Source of the DNA: Hyphomicrobium sp. NDB2Meth4
GTDB lineage: Bacteria > Pseudomonadota > Alphaproteobacteria > Rhizobiales > Hyphomicrobiaceae
Direction of reading: 5' to 3'
NCBI RefSeq assembly: GCF_900117445.1
Contig: NZ_FPEJ01000007.1
Coordinates: 1-64,000, forward strand
Length of the DNA stretch: 64,000 bases
The translations under genes and the position numbers were made by a program. How positions within the stretch are numbered: position 1 is the stretch's first letter; the number at the start of each line of letters is the position of its first letter. The notes below the pieces were generated by a model. That model was given only the letters and a program-made list of their open reading frames with translations. It was not told the DNA's origin and made no database searches. Of the stretch, positions 27,341 to 35,801 are shown piece after piece.

Positions 27341-28951
27341 ATGACCGCAAGTGCAGTTTCTGACGCAACGTTCGAGAGCGAAGTTCTGCAATCTACCGAA
27401 CCGGTGCTGGTCGATTTCTTTGCCGAGTGGTGCGGCCCCTGCAAAGCCATGGCGCCGGCGCTTGACCAGGTGGCCGCGGAGAGGAGGGCCCAGCTCAAGG
27501 TGGTGAAGCTCGACGTCGACCAGAACCCCGCCGTCAAGGAAAAGTACGCCATCCGCGGGATGCCGACGCTCATATTGTTCAGGGACGGCAAGCCGGTGGG
27601 GAAGCACATGGGTAGCTTGCCGGTGAAGGCGAAGCTCGAAGCGCAGATTGACGCCTTGCTCGCCGTCGCGTCGGCGACCGGGGCTGTGGAGCCCCGCGCC
27701 ACCAAGTTCAAGCTCGCGAACGGCATGGACGTCGTCGTCATCCCCGATCACCGCGCGCCTGCCGTCACGCATATGATCTTCTACAGGGTTGGCAACGCCG
27801 ACGCGCCGGCGAGTTTCTCCGGCGTCGCGACCCTACTCGAGCACTTGATGCTCAAGTTTTGCGAGGAAAGCGCCGTTGGCGAATTCGCGAAGGTCTACCC
27901 CACCCACGACGTCACCGCCTACCATCGTCGTATCGCCAAGGATCAGCTCAAGTCGCTGATGCAGATGGAAGCACGCCGCATGACCCAGCTGCGGCCCACC
28001 GACGACGAGGTTGCAGCAGAGCGACAAGTCGTTATCGAGGGCCACGCCCACGGCGGTCCGTCGGTGCTCCTCAGTAATGAGATGAAAGTCGCGCTCTATG
28101 GCGCGCACCCGTACGGCAACCCGCTGTACGGCCGGGCAAACGACCTCGCCAATCTGTCGGGCGCGGACGTGATGCGGTTCTACCAGCGCTACTACGCGCC
28201 CAACAACGCGGTTCTGGTCGTCGCCGGCGATGTCACGCCGGAGGGGGTGGCGCGACTGGCCGAAGAGACGTACGGCCAGATTCCGGCGGGCCTCGAAGTC
28301 GGTGAGCGTTCGCGACCGCCGCTGCCGCTCGACGTTGCTGTGCCCCGTATCACGGTGAAGGATGAGCGGGTCCGCAATCCTGAGTTCTGGCGCACCTACT
28401 GTGTGGCTAGCTACGTCACGGCAAAGCCCGGCGAGGCGCAGGCATTGGAGCTGCTGGCACAGATACTCAGGGATTCCAAGACCGGCCGGCCCCATAGGCA
28501 GCTTGCCGAAGGCAAGTTGGTGCCTAGGATCCGCTGTGATTACTCCGGCTCGGCGACCGATTCCGGCGCGATGTACATCGCAGTCCTGGGGGAAACCACC
28601 GGCGACCTTCAAGCGGTAGAGGATGGTGTCGATGCGGTGTTGGACGATATCCGCGCCAACGGCGTCAGCGAGCCCGAGCTGCAGCGCGCCAAGCAGGCGC
28701 TGACGCCCCCCAAAGACATCTATCGTGTCGACAATAATGAGGTGCTGGCGGAGCGTTACGGCACGGCGCTGGCTATCGGCCGCTCGCTCGAGGAACTCGA
28801 GGACTGGCCGGCCGCGCTCGCCAAGGTGACGACCGAGGATATTAAGCGCGTCGCCAACGTCTATCTCGATAGGCGCCGCTCGGTGACCGGTTGGCTGCTC
28901 CCCGAGGTCAACGACGTTGCGCGGGACGCGCAGCTTGAAAAGGCAGGCTGA
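27341..28951 (+). CDS. Thioredoxin / M16 peptidase fusion, thioredoxin site intact
   Basis: A 536-residue cytoplasmic protein. Residues 1-110 are a complete thioredoxin (VLVDFFAEWCGPCKAMAPAL; Cys31 and Cys34; cis-Pro in RGMPTLILF). Residues from about 122 are an M16 domain (FKLANGMDVVVIPDHRAP, YYAPNNAVLVVAGDV). The zinc motif reads TLLEH at 164-168: the first His is Thr, so zinc peptidase activity is unlikely. The protein probably acts as a disulfide reductase tethered to an M16-type substrate-binding chamber. It starts 38 bases after the ABC gene and its stop is one base from the next ATG. The frame is open far upstream, antisense or out of frame to the ABC gene; the ATG at 27341 is where homology begins. 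Confidence 0.9.
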   Translation: MTASAVSDATFESEVLQSTEPVLVDFFAEWCGPCKAMAPALDQVAAERRAQLKVVKLDVDQNPAVKEKYAIRGMPTLILFRDGKPVGKHMGSLPVKAKLEAQIDALLAVASATGAVEPRATKFKLANGMDVVVIPDHRAPAVTHMIFYRVGNADAPASFSGVATLLEHLMLKFCEESAVGEFAKVYPTHDVTAYHRRIAKDQLKSLMQMEARRMTQLRPTDDEVAAERQVVIEGHAHGGPSVLLSNEMKVALYGAHPYGNPLYGRANDLANLSGADVMRFYQRYYAPNNAVLVVAGDVTPEGVARLAEETYGQIPAGLEVGERSRPPLPLDVAVPRITVKDERVRNPEFWRTYCVASYVTAKPGEAQALELLAQILRDSKTGRPHRQLAEGKLVPRIRCDYSGSATDSGAMYIAVLGETTGDLQAVEDGVDAVLDDIRANGVSEPELQRAKQALTPPKDIYRVDNNEVLAERYGTALAIGRSLEELEDWPAALAKVTTEDIKRVANVYLDRRRSVTGWLLPEVNDVARDAQLEKAG

Positions 28952-28952
28952 G

Positions 28953-30290
28953 ATGCTCGCTCCTACACCCCAGGGAGTTACTCCCGAACGCCGCGCGGTG
29001 CAGTTCAAGCTGGCGAACGGGATGGACGCCGTCGTCATTCCCGATCACCGTGCACCGGTGGTGACGCACATGGTCTGGTACCGCGTCGGCGCGGCGGACG
29101 GACCGAGCCACCGCTCGGGTCTGGCGCACTTTCTCGAGCACCTGATGTTCAAGTCGACGGAGAAGATCGCCGACGGAGCCTTCCCGAAGATCGTCATGGA
29201 ATTGGGCGGACAGCTCAATGCCTTCACCAGTCAGGACGTGACCGTCTATCACGAGCGGATCGCGAAGGAGCATCTCGGCCAGATGATGGCGATGGAGGCG
29301 GACCGCATGGTCAATCTCCGGCTCACCGAAGAGGAAGTCGCAACCGAGCGCAACGTGATCATCGAGGAACGCGCCTCGCGCTACGACAACAGCCCCAACG
29401 CGCGGCTCAGCGAGCAGATGAACGCCGCGCTTTATCTGGCGCATCCCTACCGTCTTCCGGTGATCGGCTGGGCGCACGACATCGCACAGCTGTCGCGCGA
29501 GGACGCGCTTTCCTTCTACAAGCGCTACTACGCGCCGAACAACGCCATCCTCGTCGTTGCCGGCGACGTGACGCCGGATGAGGTTCGCGATCTTGCGGTG
29601 GCGAGCTACGGCAAGATACCGGCCAATCCGGCAGTTGCGAGCCGGGATCGCGCGAAGGAGCCGCCGCACGAGGTGGCGCGCCGCATCACGCTGCAGGACA
29701 AGCGCGTCGCCAACGCCACCTTCCAGCGCAGTTACCTGACGCCGAGCTATGCCACCGCCGAATCTGGCGCCGCATTGGCACTCAGTCTGTTGATGGTGAT
29801 CGTCGGTGATGGCGCGACCGGACGCCTGTTCCGTCGCCTGGTAGTGGAGGACAAGGTCGCGGCCGGCGCGAGTGGCGGCTATTTCGGCGGTGGCTTCGAT
29901 TCCGGCATCATCCAAATGCAGGCAGTGGCACTGCCGAATAGGGATCTCGGCGACGTCGAGGCAGCCGTCGATGCGGTACTCGACGAGGTGCGCGAGAATG
30001 GCGTGACCGAGCTTGAGCTCAATCGCGCCAAGCGCTCGCTCAGGGCGGCATACACCTTCGAAAGCGATGAGCAGGAAAAGCTCGCCGAGCGTTACGGCCG
30101 GGCACTGTCGGTAGGCCGCACCATCTCCGAGATCGAAGGATGGCCAGCGGCAATCAGCCAGGTGACGACGGACGACGTCAAGGCGGCCGCCCTGACGCAT
30201 CTCGACATCCGACGCTCGGTGACCGGCCATCTGCTGCCGGAGATCACAAACGCGCGCAGCGCTCAGCCCAGGCAGGTTTCGGCACCATGA
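28953..30290 (+). CDS. M16-family zinc metallopeptidase, catalytic subunit
   Basis: 445 residues. The zinc site is intact: GLAHFLEHLMFKST gives His59, Glu62 and His63, and ERNVIIEE (about 132-139) supplies the third ligand. QLNAFTSQDVTVYHERI and YYAPNNAILVVAGDV are typical of bacterial M16B proteases, which degrade peptides and partly unfolded proteins inside a clamshell chamber. No signal peptide is visible, so cytoplasmic. It is the only one of the four M16 proteins here with a full active site. Its stop overlaps the next start (ATGA at 30287-30290), indicating a translationally coupled heterodimer with the following gene. Confidence 0.93.
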   Translation: MLAPTPQGVTPERRAVQFKLANGMDAVVIPDHRAPVVTHMVWYRVGAADGPSHRSGLAHFLEHLMFKSTEKIADGAFPKIVMELGGQLNAFTSQDVTVYHERIAKEHLGQMMAMEADRMVNLRLTEEEVATERNVIIEERASRYDNSPNARLSEQMNAALYLAHPYRLPVIGWAHDIAQLSREDALSFYKRYYAPNNAILVVAGDVTPDEVRDLAVASYGKIPANPAVASRDRAKEPPHEVARRITLQDKRVANATFQRSYLTPSYATAESGAALALSLLMVIVGDGATGRLFRRLVVEDKVAAGASGGYFGGGFDSGIIQMQAVALPNRDLGDVEAAVDAVLDEVRENGVTELELNRAKRSLRAAYTFESDEQEKLAERYGRALSVGRTISEIEGWPAAISQVTTDDVKAAALTHLDIRRSVTGHLLPEITNARSAQPRQVSAP

Positions 30291-31567
30291 AGATAGAAAC
30301 GATAAAGAGCCCCGGGGGGATCGACGCCTGGCTGGTCGAGGAACATGCCGTGCCGATGCTGGCGCTGCGCTTCGCCTTCGACGGCGGCAGCATGCAGGAC
30401 CCGGTCGGCAAGGAAGGCACGGCCAACTTCCTGGCGCAGATGCTGCTTGAAGGCGCCGGCGAGCTGACCGCCACCGCGTTCCAGGACCGGGTCAAAGATC
30501 TAGCCCTGCGCATCGGGTTCCGCTCCGGAAGGGATGCGCTCTTCGGCAATATCGAAGTGCTGACCGAGAGCCGCGCGGAGGCAGCGTCGCTGTTGCGCCT
30601 CGCGCTCATGGAGCCGCGCTTTGATGCAGACGCCGTCGCACGTACGCGGCAGCGCCTCAAGGTCGGCATCGCGCGGGCGGCACGAGAGCCCGATAAGGTG
30701 GCAGCGGCCGAATGGGACGCTGTAGCCTTCGCCGGTCACCCTTATGCGCGGCCGATCGTGGGGACGCTCGCAAGCGTCGATGCCGTCATGGCCGACGACA
30801 TGGAGTTCTATCGCCGCCGCGCCTTCTGCAAGCGCACGCTCAAGGTTACGGCCGTCGGCGACGTCACTGCGGAGGAGTTGGGGCAGCTGCTCGACGAGGT
30901 GTTCGGTGACTTACCTGACGACACCCAGCTGCCGGTTCCTGGCGCAGTGGGCGTGCTGCCGGCAGGACGCCGCTCGATCATCGAGATGGATGTGCCGCAG
31001 TCGGTGGCCGTGTTCGGAATGACCGCGCTTGCGCGCAAGGACCCCGACTACATGGCGTCGGTGGTGCTCAACTTCATCGGCGGCGGGGGCTCTTTTTCAA
31101 GCCGCCTCATGGAGGAAGTGCGCGTCAAGCGCGGCCTCACCTACGGGGTGTCGACGTCAATCGTGCCGATGCGCTGCGCCTCGATCCTCAAAGGCTCGGT
31201 AGCGACGCGCAATCACCTGATCGGCACTTCGCTGGAGGTGATCGGCGCCGAGTTCGCGAAGATGGCCGCGGGCGACATCGGAGAGGATGAGGTCGCCAAG
31301 GCGAAGAGCGCGATCATCGGCTCCTATCCTCTCGCCTTCGACGCCAGCGCCAAGATCGCGAACCAGTTGCTGGGACTGCGTCTCGATGGCTTCGGGCCTG
31401 AGTACGTGGCGAACCGCAACGCGATGGTCGCGGCAGTCACGCTCGCCGACGTTAAGCGTGTCGCAGCCGAGTTGCTGCGGCCGGAGAACCTTATCGTCAC
31501 AGTCGTCGGTAAGCCGTCGCTGGGTGCGGAGCACGTCGCTCCGCAAGCATCGGCGTCGGCGGCGTGA
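30287..31567 (+). CDS. M16-family protein, non-catalytic partner subunit
   Basis: 426 residues starting KIETIKSPGGIDAWLVEEH. The HxxEH position reads NFLAQ (GTANFLAQMLLEGAG), as in regulatory halves of M16B dimers. The glycine-rich loop FIGGGGSFSSRLMEEVRVKR and the GLTYGVSTS motif that complete the partner active site are present. Coupled by an ATGA overlap to the catalytic subunit. Paralogous to the protein at 20946-22202, with the same start and loop. Cytoplasmic by lack of a signal peptide. Together with the preceding gene it probably forms the proteolytic core of the import locus. Confidence 0.9.
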   Translation: MKIETIKSPGGIDAWLVEEHAVPMLALRFAFDGGSMQDPVGKEGTANFLAQMLLEGAGELTATAFQDRVKDLALRIGFRSGRDALFGNIEVLTESRAEAASLLRLALMEPRFDADAVARTRQRLKVGIARAAREPDKVAAAEWDAVAFAGHPYARPIVGTLASVDAVMADDMEFYRRRAFCKRTLKVTAVGDVTAEELGQLLDEVFGDLPDDTQLPVPGAVGVLPAGRRSIIEMDVPQSVAVFGMTALARKDPDYMASVVLNFIGGGGSFSSRLMEEVRVKRGLTYGVSTSIVPMRCASILKGSVATRNHLIGTSLEVIGAEFAKMAAGDIGEDEVAKAKSAIIGSYPLAFDASAKIANQLLGLRLDGFGPEYVANRNAMVAAVTLADVKRVAAELLRPENLIVTVVGKPSLGAEHVAPQASASAA

Positions 31568-31610
31568 TGATTATTCGTAGGTGCGCAAGCGTGAAGACAA
31601 GAAGGATGCC

Positions 31611-32759
31611 ATGAGCCAGACGACCCATATCTGCCATCCTCGATTGCTGTTGGTTGCAGCGCTATTGCTTGCCGGCTGTAGCGTTGCGCACGCGCAGGAA
31701 GCGGCGGCGCCGGCCGCTCCGGTGCAGCAAGCTGGCCCGGCTCCGACGGTCACGGTTCCCAGTGCCGCCGCTCCTGCGGCGATGGCCCCGAGCGTTACGC
31801 CGGCAGCACCCACGGCCCCTGCGGCGACGAGCCCGGCTCAGGCGGCAGCGCCAACGACGCCAACGTCATCTAGCCCCGCGGCGCAAGTTACTTCTCCCAA
31901 CATCCCGTCGACTGCGCCACCCGCGGGTGAAGCGCATATGCCGAGCTTCGCGGCGTCTCCCGCAGCGGGTAACGCAGCGCCGGCGACGGACCCTGTACTG
32001 GCACCTGTCGTTCCGCCAGTCGCGTCGGCGACGCCGGTTGCGTCGGCGGCGCCCGCGCACAACCCGAACAAGCCGCACGACCTGTCCCCGTGGGGAATGT
32101 TCCTGCAGGCGGACATCGTCGTCAAAGGGGTGATGCTCGGCCTGCTGTCGGCCTCACTCGTCTGCTGGACGGTGTGGCTGGCCAAGACCATCGAACTCTC
32201 CGTCGCCAAGCGGCGGCTGCGCCATCAGCTGAAGAAGCTCGCCGCCGCCAACTCGCTGCTCGAGGCGGTGAACCTCATCTCCTCCACCCGCGGCGCCGTG
32301 CCGGCGATGCTGCAGGCCGCGCTCGCCGAGACGCGTGCCTCCTGGGACATCGCCGATCGGCACGCCATCAAGGAGCGCATTTCTGCGCGCCTCGACCGCG
32401 TCGATCTCGCCGCCGGCCGCGACATCAACCGCGGCACCGGCATTCTCGCCACCATCGGCTCGACGTCGCCGTTCATCGGCCTGTTCGGCACCGTGTGGGG
32501 CATCATGAACTCGTTCATCGGCATCTCGGAGGCGCAGACGACCAACCTCGCCATCGTCGCTCCCGGCATCGCCGAGGCGCTGCTGGCGACGGCGTTCGGC
32601 CTCGTCGCGGCGATCCCCGCGGTGATCATCTACAATCACTTCTCGCGCTCGATCGGCGGCTACAAGGCCCTTGTCGGCGATGCCTCGGTGCTGGTGCTGG
32701 GGCTAGCCTCGCGCGACTTCGATCGCGGCGTGCGCCCTGAGCTGAGAGCTGCGGAGTAA
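31611..32759 (+). CDS. exbB: ExbB-type biopolymer transport protein
   Basis: About 382 residues, inner membrane. The ATG at 31611 follows AAGAAGGA. A signal sequence (LLLVAALLLAGCSVAHAQ) leads into a periplasmic low-complexity region of about 130 Pro/Ala/Thr residues. A MotA/TolQ/ExbB domain follows, with three membrane segments: VKGVMLGLLSASLVCWTVWL, then ILATIGSTSPFIGLFGTVWG and LLATAFGLVAAIPAVIIYNH. The long N-terminal extension is typical of Rhizobiales ExbB. With ExbD and TonB directly after it, it forms the proton-driven motor for the receptor encoded upstream. It is 43 bases after the M16 pair and so in the same transcription unit. Confidence 0.94.
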   Translation: MSQTTHICHPRLLLVAALLLAGCSVAHAQEAAAPAAPVQQAGPAPTVTVPSAAAPAAMAPSVTPAAPTAPAATSPAQAAAPTTPTSSSPAAQVTSPNIPSTAPPAGEAHMPSFAASPAAGNAAPATDPVLAPVVPPVASATPVASAAPAHNPNKPHDLSPWGMFLQADIVVKGVMLGLLSASLVCWTVWLAKTIELSVAKRRLRHQLKKLAAANSLLEAVNLISSTRGAVPAMLQAALAETRASWDIADRHAIKERISARLDRVDLAAGRDINRGTGILATIGSTSPFIGLFGTVWGIMNSFIGISEAQTTNLAIVAPGIAEALLATAFGLVAAIPAVIIYNHFSRSIGGYKALVGDASVLVLGLASRDFDRGVRPELRAAE

Positions 32760-32764
32760 GCGTC

Positions 32765-33259
32765 ATGGCCGGCAAGCTCTCAGACAGCGAAGAGGCAACC
32801 GAGAACCACGAGATCAACGTCACGCCGTTCATCGACGTGATGCTGGTGCTGCTCATCATCTTCATGGTGGTGGCGCCGCTGTCGACGGTGGACGTGCCGG
32901 TCGAGCTGCCCGTGTCGCAGGCCGCACCGGCGAAGAAGCCGGACAAGCCGCTGTTCGTCACCTTGAAGGCCGATCTGTCGCTCGCGGTCGGCAACGACAT
33001 GGTGCTGTGGACTTCTCTCGGCTCCGCGCTCGATGCGCAGACGCAAAGCGACCGCAACAAGCGATTGTTCCTGCGTGCCGACAAGACGGTGCCGTACGGC
33101 GAGCTGATCCGGCTGATGGATACGCTCAGAGCTGCCGGATATCTCAAAGTGGCGCTCGTCGGCCTCGAAGGTCCGCCTGCGTCAGGGGGGGCTGCACCAT
33201 CTCCTGCTACAGCAGCTCCACAACCTGTGATCCCTTCACCCTCTCTCCCTTCACCCTAG
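32765..33259 (+). CDS. exbD: ExbD-type biopolymer transport protein
   Basis: 164 residues with a single N-terminal membrane helix. NVTPFIDVMLVLLIIFMVVA carries the membrane Asp that takes up protons in ExbD/TolR. The periplasmic part (FVTLKADLSLAVGNDMVLW; LRADKTVPYGELIRLMDTLR) matches the family fold. The C-terminal 25 residues are Pro/Ala/Ser-rich and probably flexible. It lies 5 bases after exbB and 16 bases before tonB. Confidence 0.95.
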   Translation: MAGKLSDSEEATENHEINVTPFIDVMLVLLIIFMVVAPLSTVDVPVELPVSQAAPAKKPDKPLFVTLKADLSLAVGNDMVLWTSLGSALDAQTQSDRNKRLFLRADKTVPYGELIRLMDTLRAAGYLKVALVGLEGPPASGGAAPSPATAAPQPVIPSPSLPSP

Positions 33260-33275
33260 CCTGGAGCGTCATCCC

Positions 33276-34106
33276 ATGATTGCGCATCTGGAGTTGCTTG
33301 AAGTGTCGGCGGCGCGGATGCGCCGCTGGGTCCTCGCCGGTGTCGTGATGGTGTCGATGCACGCGGCGGCGGGCGCGTTGGCGCTCGCCGACTGGACGGA
33401 GGAGGACGATACAGTTGAGGAGACGGCGGGCTCCTTCATGCTCGAGCTGGCGCCGGTCGCCATGGCGCCGCCGACCGAGAAGGTGAACCTCGCCATCGGG
33501 CCGGCGCAGGAGGAGACGCCGGCATCGACCTCGGTCGCGCCGATGCAGGAGGCGAAGGAAAAGTCCGACGTCGAGACGCCGAACGTGGCGGAGTCACCGC
33601 TCGCTCCGACGCCCGAGGTGGTGGTGGAGAAGAAACAGGAGCACGTCGACAAGCCCGAGGAGAAAGTCGAGCAGGAAGACCCGCGTCCCAAGCAGGAGGC
33701 GGTGCTGCAGGCAACGTCAGCCCCACAGGAGGCAAAGGCGCCGCCGCCTGTCGAGGCCCCGCCAGCGGAGAAGGCTGTCGCACCCAAGCAGGGCGTCTCA
33801 TCGAAGCCGTCTCAATCGCAGATCACCTGGGAGAAGGCGGTCGCACTGCACCTCAACAAGCATAAGCGCTATCCGTCAGAGGCGCGCGACAATAAGGAAG
33901 AAGGCGTCGCCGTGGTGTGGTTCTCGATCGACCGCTCCGGCAAGGTGATCACCGGCCGGCTGCAGAAGAGCTGCGGGCACACCATGCTCGACAAGGAAGC
34001 GGTGGAAGTCCTTTCGCGCGCGAGCCCCTTCCCGCGCCCACCCTCCGACCTCGCCAATCTCGAGTTCGCCTTCTCCCTCCCCATCCGCTTCCAAATCAAG
34101 AAGTGA
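33276..34106 (+). CDS. tonB: TonB energy-transducing protein
   Basis: 276 residues. The N-terminal anchor RWVLAGVVMVSMHAAAGALA carries the His of TonB anchors that interact with ExbB. The middle 130 residues are rich in Pro, Glu and Lys (EKVEQEDPRPKQEAV), the extended periplasmic spacer. The C-terminal domain (about 190-275) has HKRYPSEARDNKEEGVAVVW, FSIDRSGKV and LDKEAVEVLSRASPFPRPP, ending FSLPIRFQIKK. The last gene of the import locus. A dedicated motor set adjacent to one receptor supports a specific, high-flux substrate. Confidence 0.93.
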   Translation: MIAHLELLEVSAARMRRWVLAGVVMVSMHAAAGALALADWTEEDDTVEETAGSFMLELAPVAMAPPTEKVNLAIGPAQEETPASTSVAPMQEAKEKSDVETPNVAESPLAPTPEVVVEKKQEHVDKPEEKVEQEDPRPKQEAVLQATSAPQEAKAPPPVEAPPAEKAVAPKQGVSSKPSQSQITWEKAVALHLNKHKRYPSEARDNKEEGVAVVWFSIDRSGKVITGRLQKSCGHTMLDKEAVEVLSRASPFPRPPSDLANLEFAFSLPIRFQIKK

Positions 34107-34189
34107 TGGGGAGCGCCCGGTAGTGCCGACGCAACAAGCTCACCGACGTGAGGTGCCCCCAACTGCGATCTGCCGCCCAAGGCGACGCC

Positions 34190-34358
34190 GACTGGCGCCG
34201 TCGGTGCGGCCGATCACGGTCTTTGGTTACGGCGCGGGGCCCGATGATGACGTCCCTGATGGCATCCTCAGCGGCGCGAGCCAGTTCGCGGCAATGCGAT
34301 TTGGGGCCGATGTATCCACCTAGAACGGTCGATGTGCACGGTTGTTGCCGAGCACCAT
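34190..34358 (-). pseudogene. Possible small frameshifted gene after the methyltransferase
   Basis: An ATG at 34358 overlaps the methyltransferase stop (TGATG) and reads MVLGNNRAHRPF before a stop at 34320. The next frame continues from the same place as GGYIGPKSHCRELARAAEDA and onward. The join would make a small soluble protein. The start-stop overlap is the main support; I recognise no family, and the far end of the frame runs into the tonB region. Confidence 0.2.
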
Positions 34359-35059
34359 CAGGAATCCATCCGACCCGATGGCCAGTCGATCAGAGCAACC
34401 TCGCAGGGCGCTTCATCGCCGCGATCCACGAGATATCTTCTGTCGCGATAGACTTTACCTATTGCATCCAGCACATCACACAACGCGTCGGCGCGCTCGC
34501 GCTCGTAGGCAACACCATTGGCTGTAAGCATCAACGGATTGGCGTGCGGCCGCCCAACCGTCTGCACGATAATGACATGGCGATCAGCGTATCGGCTCAT
34601 CTTCTCAAGAGCAGCAGTGATCTCGCGCACCCGATAGAGTGCGTTGGCGACGAACACTACATCAGCACGAGATGGTGCACTGTCTTCCCACTTTTGCGCA
34701 ACGAGCCTCGGAACATTCGCTGTCGGCCAATGACGCAGAAGCGTCTGCCGCATGGCAGCTGACGGCTCGATGCCGGTAATGGACCCGACATGCGGTGCTA
34801 GCCGGCGCGTAAATGCGCCGGTTCCCGGGCCGATCTCAAGCAAACGATCGTTCGCCTGCAGCATGGCAATGACGTCGACGACCACCTCATTCGCGAGTCG
34901 GGCAAGCGGACTGCGCACGTCGTATTCAGGCGCGTAGCTCTGCCAGAACGCTTCCTCCTCGACGTCGCTATGCTGCCTGGGATTGCTAAGCGTCGACTGT
35001 TCGAAGGCCGCGCGCCAGAATTCCGCTGGGCTGATGCCAAGATGCAGGTACGGCTTCAT
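34358..35059 (-). CDS. Class I SAM-dependent methyltransferase
   Basis: 233 residues, cytoplasmic. The SAM-binding motif is DRLLEIGPGTGAFTRRLAP near residues 71-89, followed by SITGIEPSAAM (motif II acidic residue) and ADVVFVANALYRV (motif IV). The substrate is unknown. It starts with MKPYLHLGISPAEFW. It is divergent from the cobalamin-riboswitch operon, with about 175 bases between its start and the riboswitch. A link to corrinoid uptake is possible but not shown by the sequence. Confidence 0.82.
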   Translation of the reverse strand: MKPYLHLGISPAEFWRAAFEQSTLSNPRQHSDVEEEAFWQSYAPEYDVRSPLARLANEVVVDVIAMLQANDRLLEIGPGTGAFTRRLAPHVGSITGIEPSAAMRQTLLRHWPTANVPRLVAQKWEDSAPSRADVVFVANALYRVREITAALEKMSRYADRHVIIVQTVGRPHANPLMLTANGVAYERERADALCDVLDAIGKVYRDRRYLVDRGDEAPCEVALIDWPSGRMDS

Positions 35060-35232
35060 CGATCGATCTTCGCTCGTGCTGCTATTGGGTGGATATTCGT
35101 TACGCGCGCTCCGACGTCTCCTATTGCGGCCGTCGCTGCAAGTGTTGCTTCACTGCGTCACTTCTAATCATTCACGATCTCCTGCGCTCGACCGCGTTGA
35201 CTATGAGCCCACGTCAACTATCCAATCACGCT

Positions 35233-35412
35233 GCTCAGATACTGCAGCCAACGCGGCTGCAGGTAGGGAATGTGGTGAGCGAACGCGAAGCCACAGCTGC
35301 CCCCGCAACTGTAAGCGGCGAGCTTCTCTGCGAAATACCACTGGCGAGCCAAGTTTTGCCGGGAAGGTGCAGAGAAGCGTTTAAGCCGCAAGCCAGGAAA
35401 CCTGTCTGAGCA
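35233..35412 (+). ncRNA. Cobalamin riboswitch
   Basis: The conserved B12 core is present in order. GGGAATGTGGTGAGC lies at 35266-35280. GAAGCCACAGCTGCCCCCGC then leads into AACTGTAAGCGG at 35287-35318; this is the B12 box region. CCACTGG is at 35338-35344 and GCCGGGAAGG near 35358-35367. The closing AAGCCAGGAAACCTGTC lies at 35390-35406. The orientation matches the B12-uptake genes that follow, so cobalamin binding should repress them. Confidence 0.93.
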
Positions 35413-35801
35413 TGGTCGCTCTTCAACTGTGCGGGTGGCGCAGTCGATGCGGCAGCGTAGCAGCGACCGAATGTAGGTTTGGAGAACACTCGGTACGCTC
35501 ACGCAAGGTTACTTCTGACTTCAGTAGGTTTGTGATCGCCGCCTCTTGCGCGGCTTGAGCGCCATTGGGTGTTCCGAGCGCGTGTTCGGAGCAGTGTTGC
35601 GTGCGCCGTTTTGGTACGGCGCGCGCACGTCTCGCCTTTTCGCGGACGCAACCCGAATTCCCCTCTTCCAGCCTGCGAAGTGGTGCTCGCTGGCCCATGC
35701 GCCATCAGCGCCACCACTGACCGAGCACTTGATCGGATGCGCGTAGCGCATTCGGCAAGGGCCCGAAAAACGTCGTGCTGTGTGCGTTTGGAGTATCTTG
35801 T
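35413..35801 (+). promoter_or_regulatory. Long leader between riboswitch and receptor gene
   Basis: 389 bases without a supported gene. A GC-rich imperfect hairpin (GTGCGCCG/CGGCGC) lies at 35601-35622 and is followed by CTCGCCTTTT at 35631-35640, a possible expression-platform terminator. A second palindrome ATGCGC-GTA-GCGCAT lies at 35737-35751, about 50 bases before the start codon. The length is unusual for a riboswitch leader. Confidence 0.4.

Noticed and set aside
27833-29038. 401-codon open frame on the minus strand
   Set aside because: Antisense shadow of the thioredoxin-M16 fusion; no ribosome site or motif.
28908-30230. 440-codon open frame on the minus strand
   Set aside because: It is antisense to the catalytic M16 peptidase, which has an intact HxxEH site; the reverse frame is Arg/His-rich with no domain.
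31581-31610. Earlier GTG start for ExbB
   Set aside because: The ATG at 31611 has AAGAAGGA at the right distance and starts the signal peptide properly.
31654-32133. Arg-rich 159-codon frame
   Set aside because: Alternative frame of the Pro/Ala-rich region of ExbB; low-complexity artefact.
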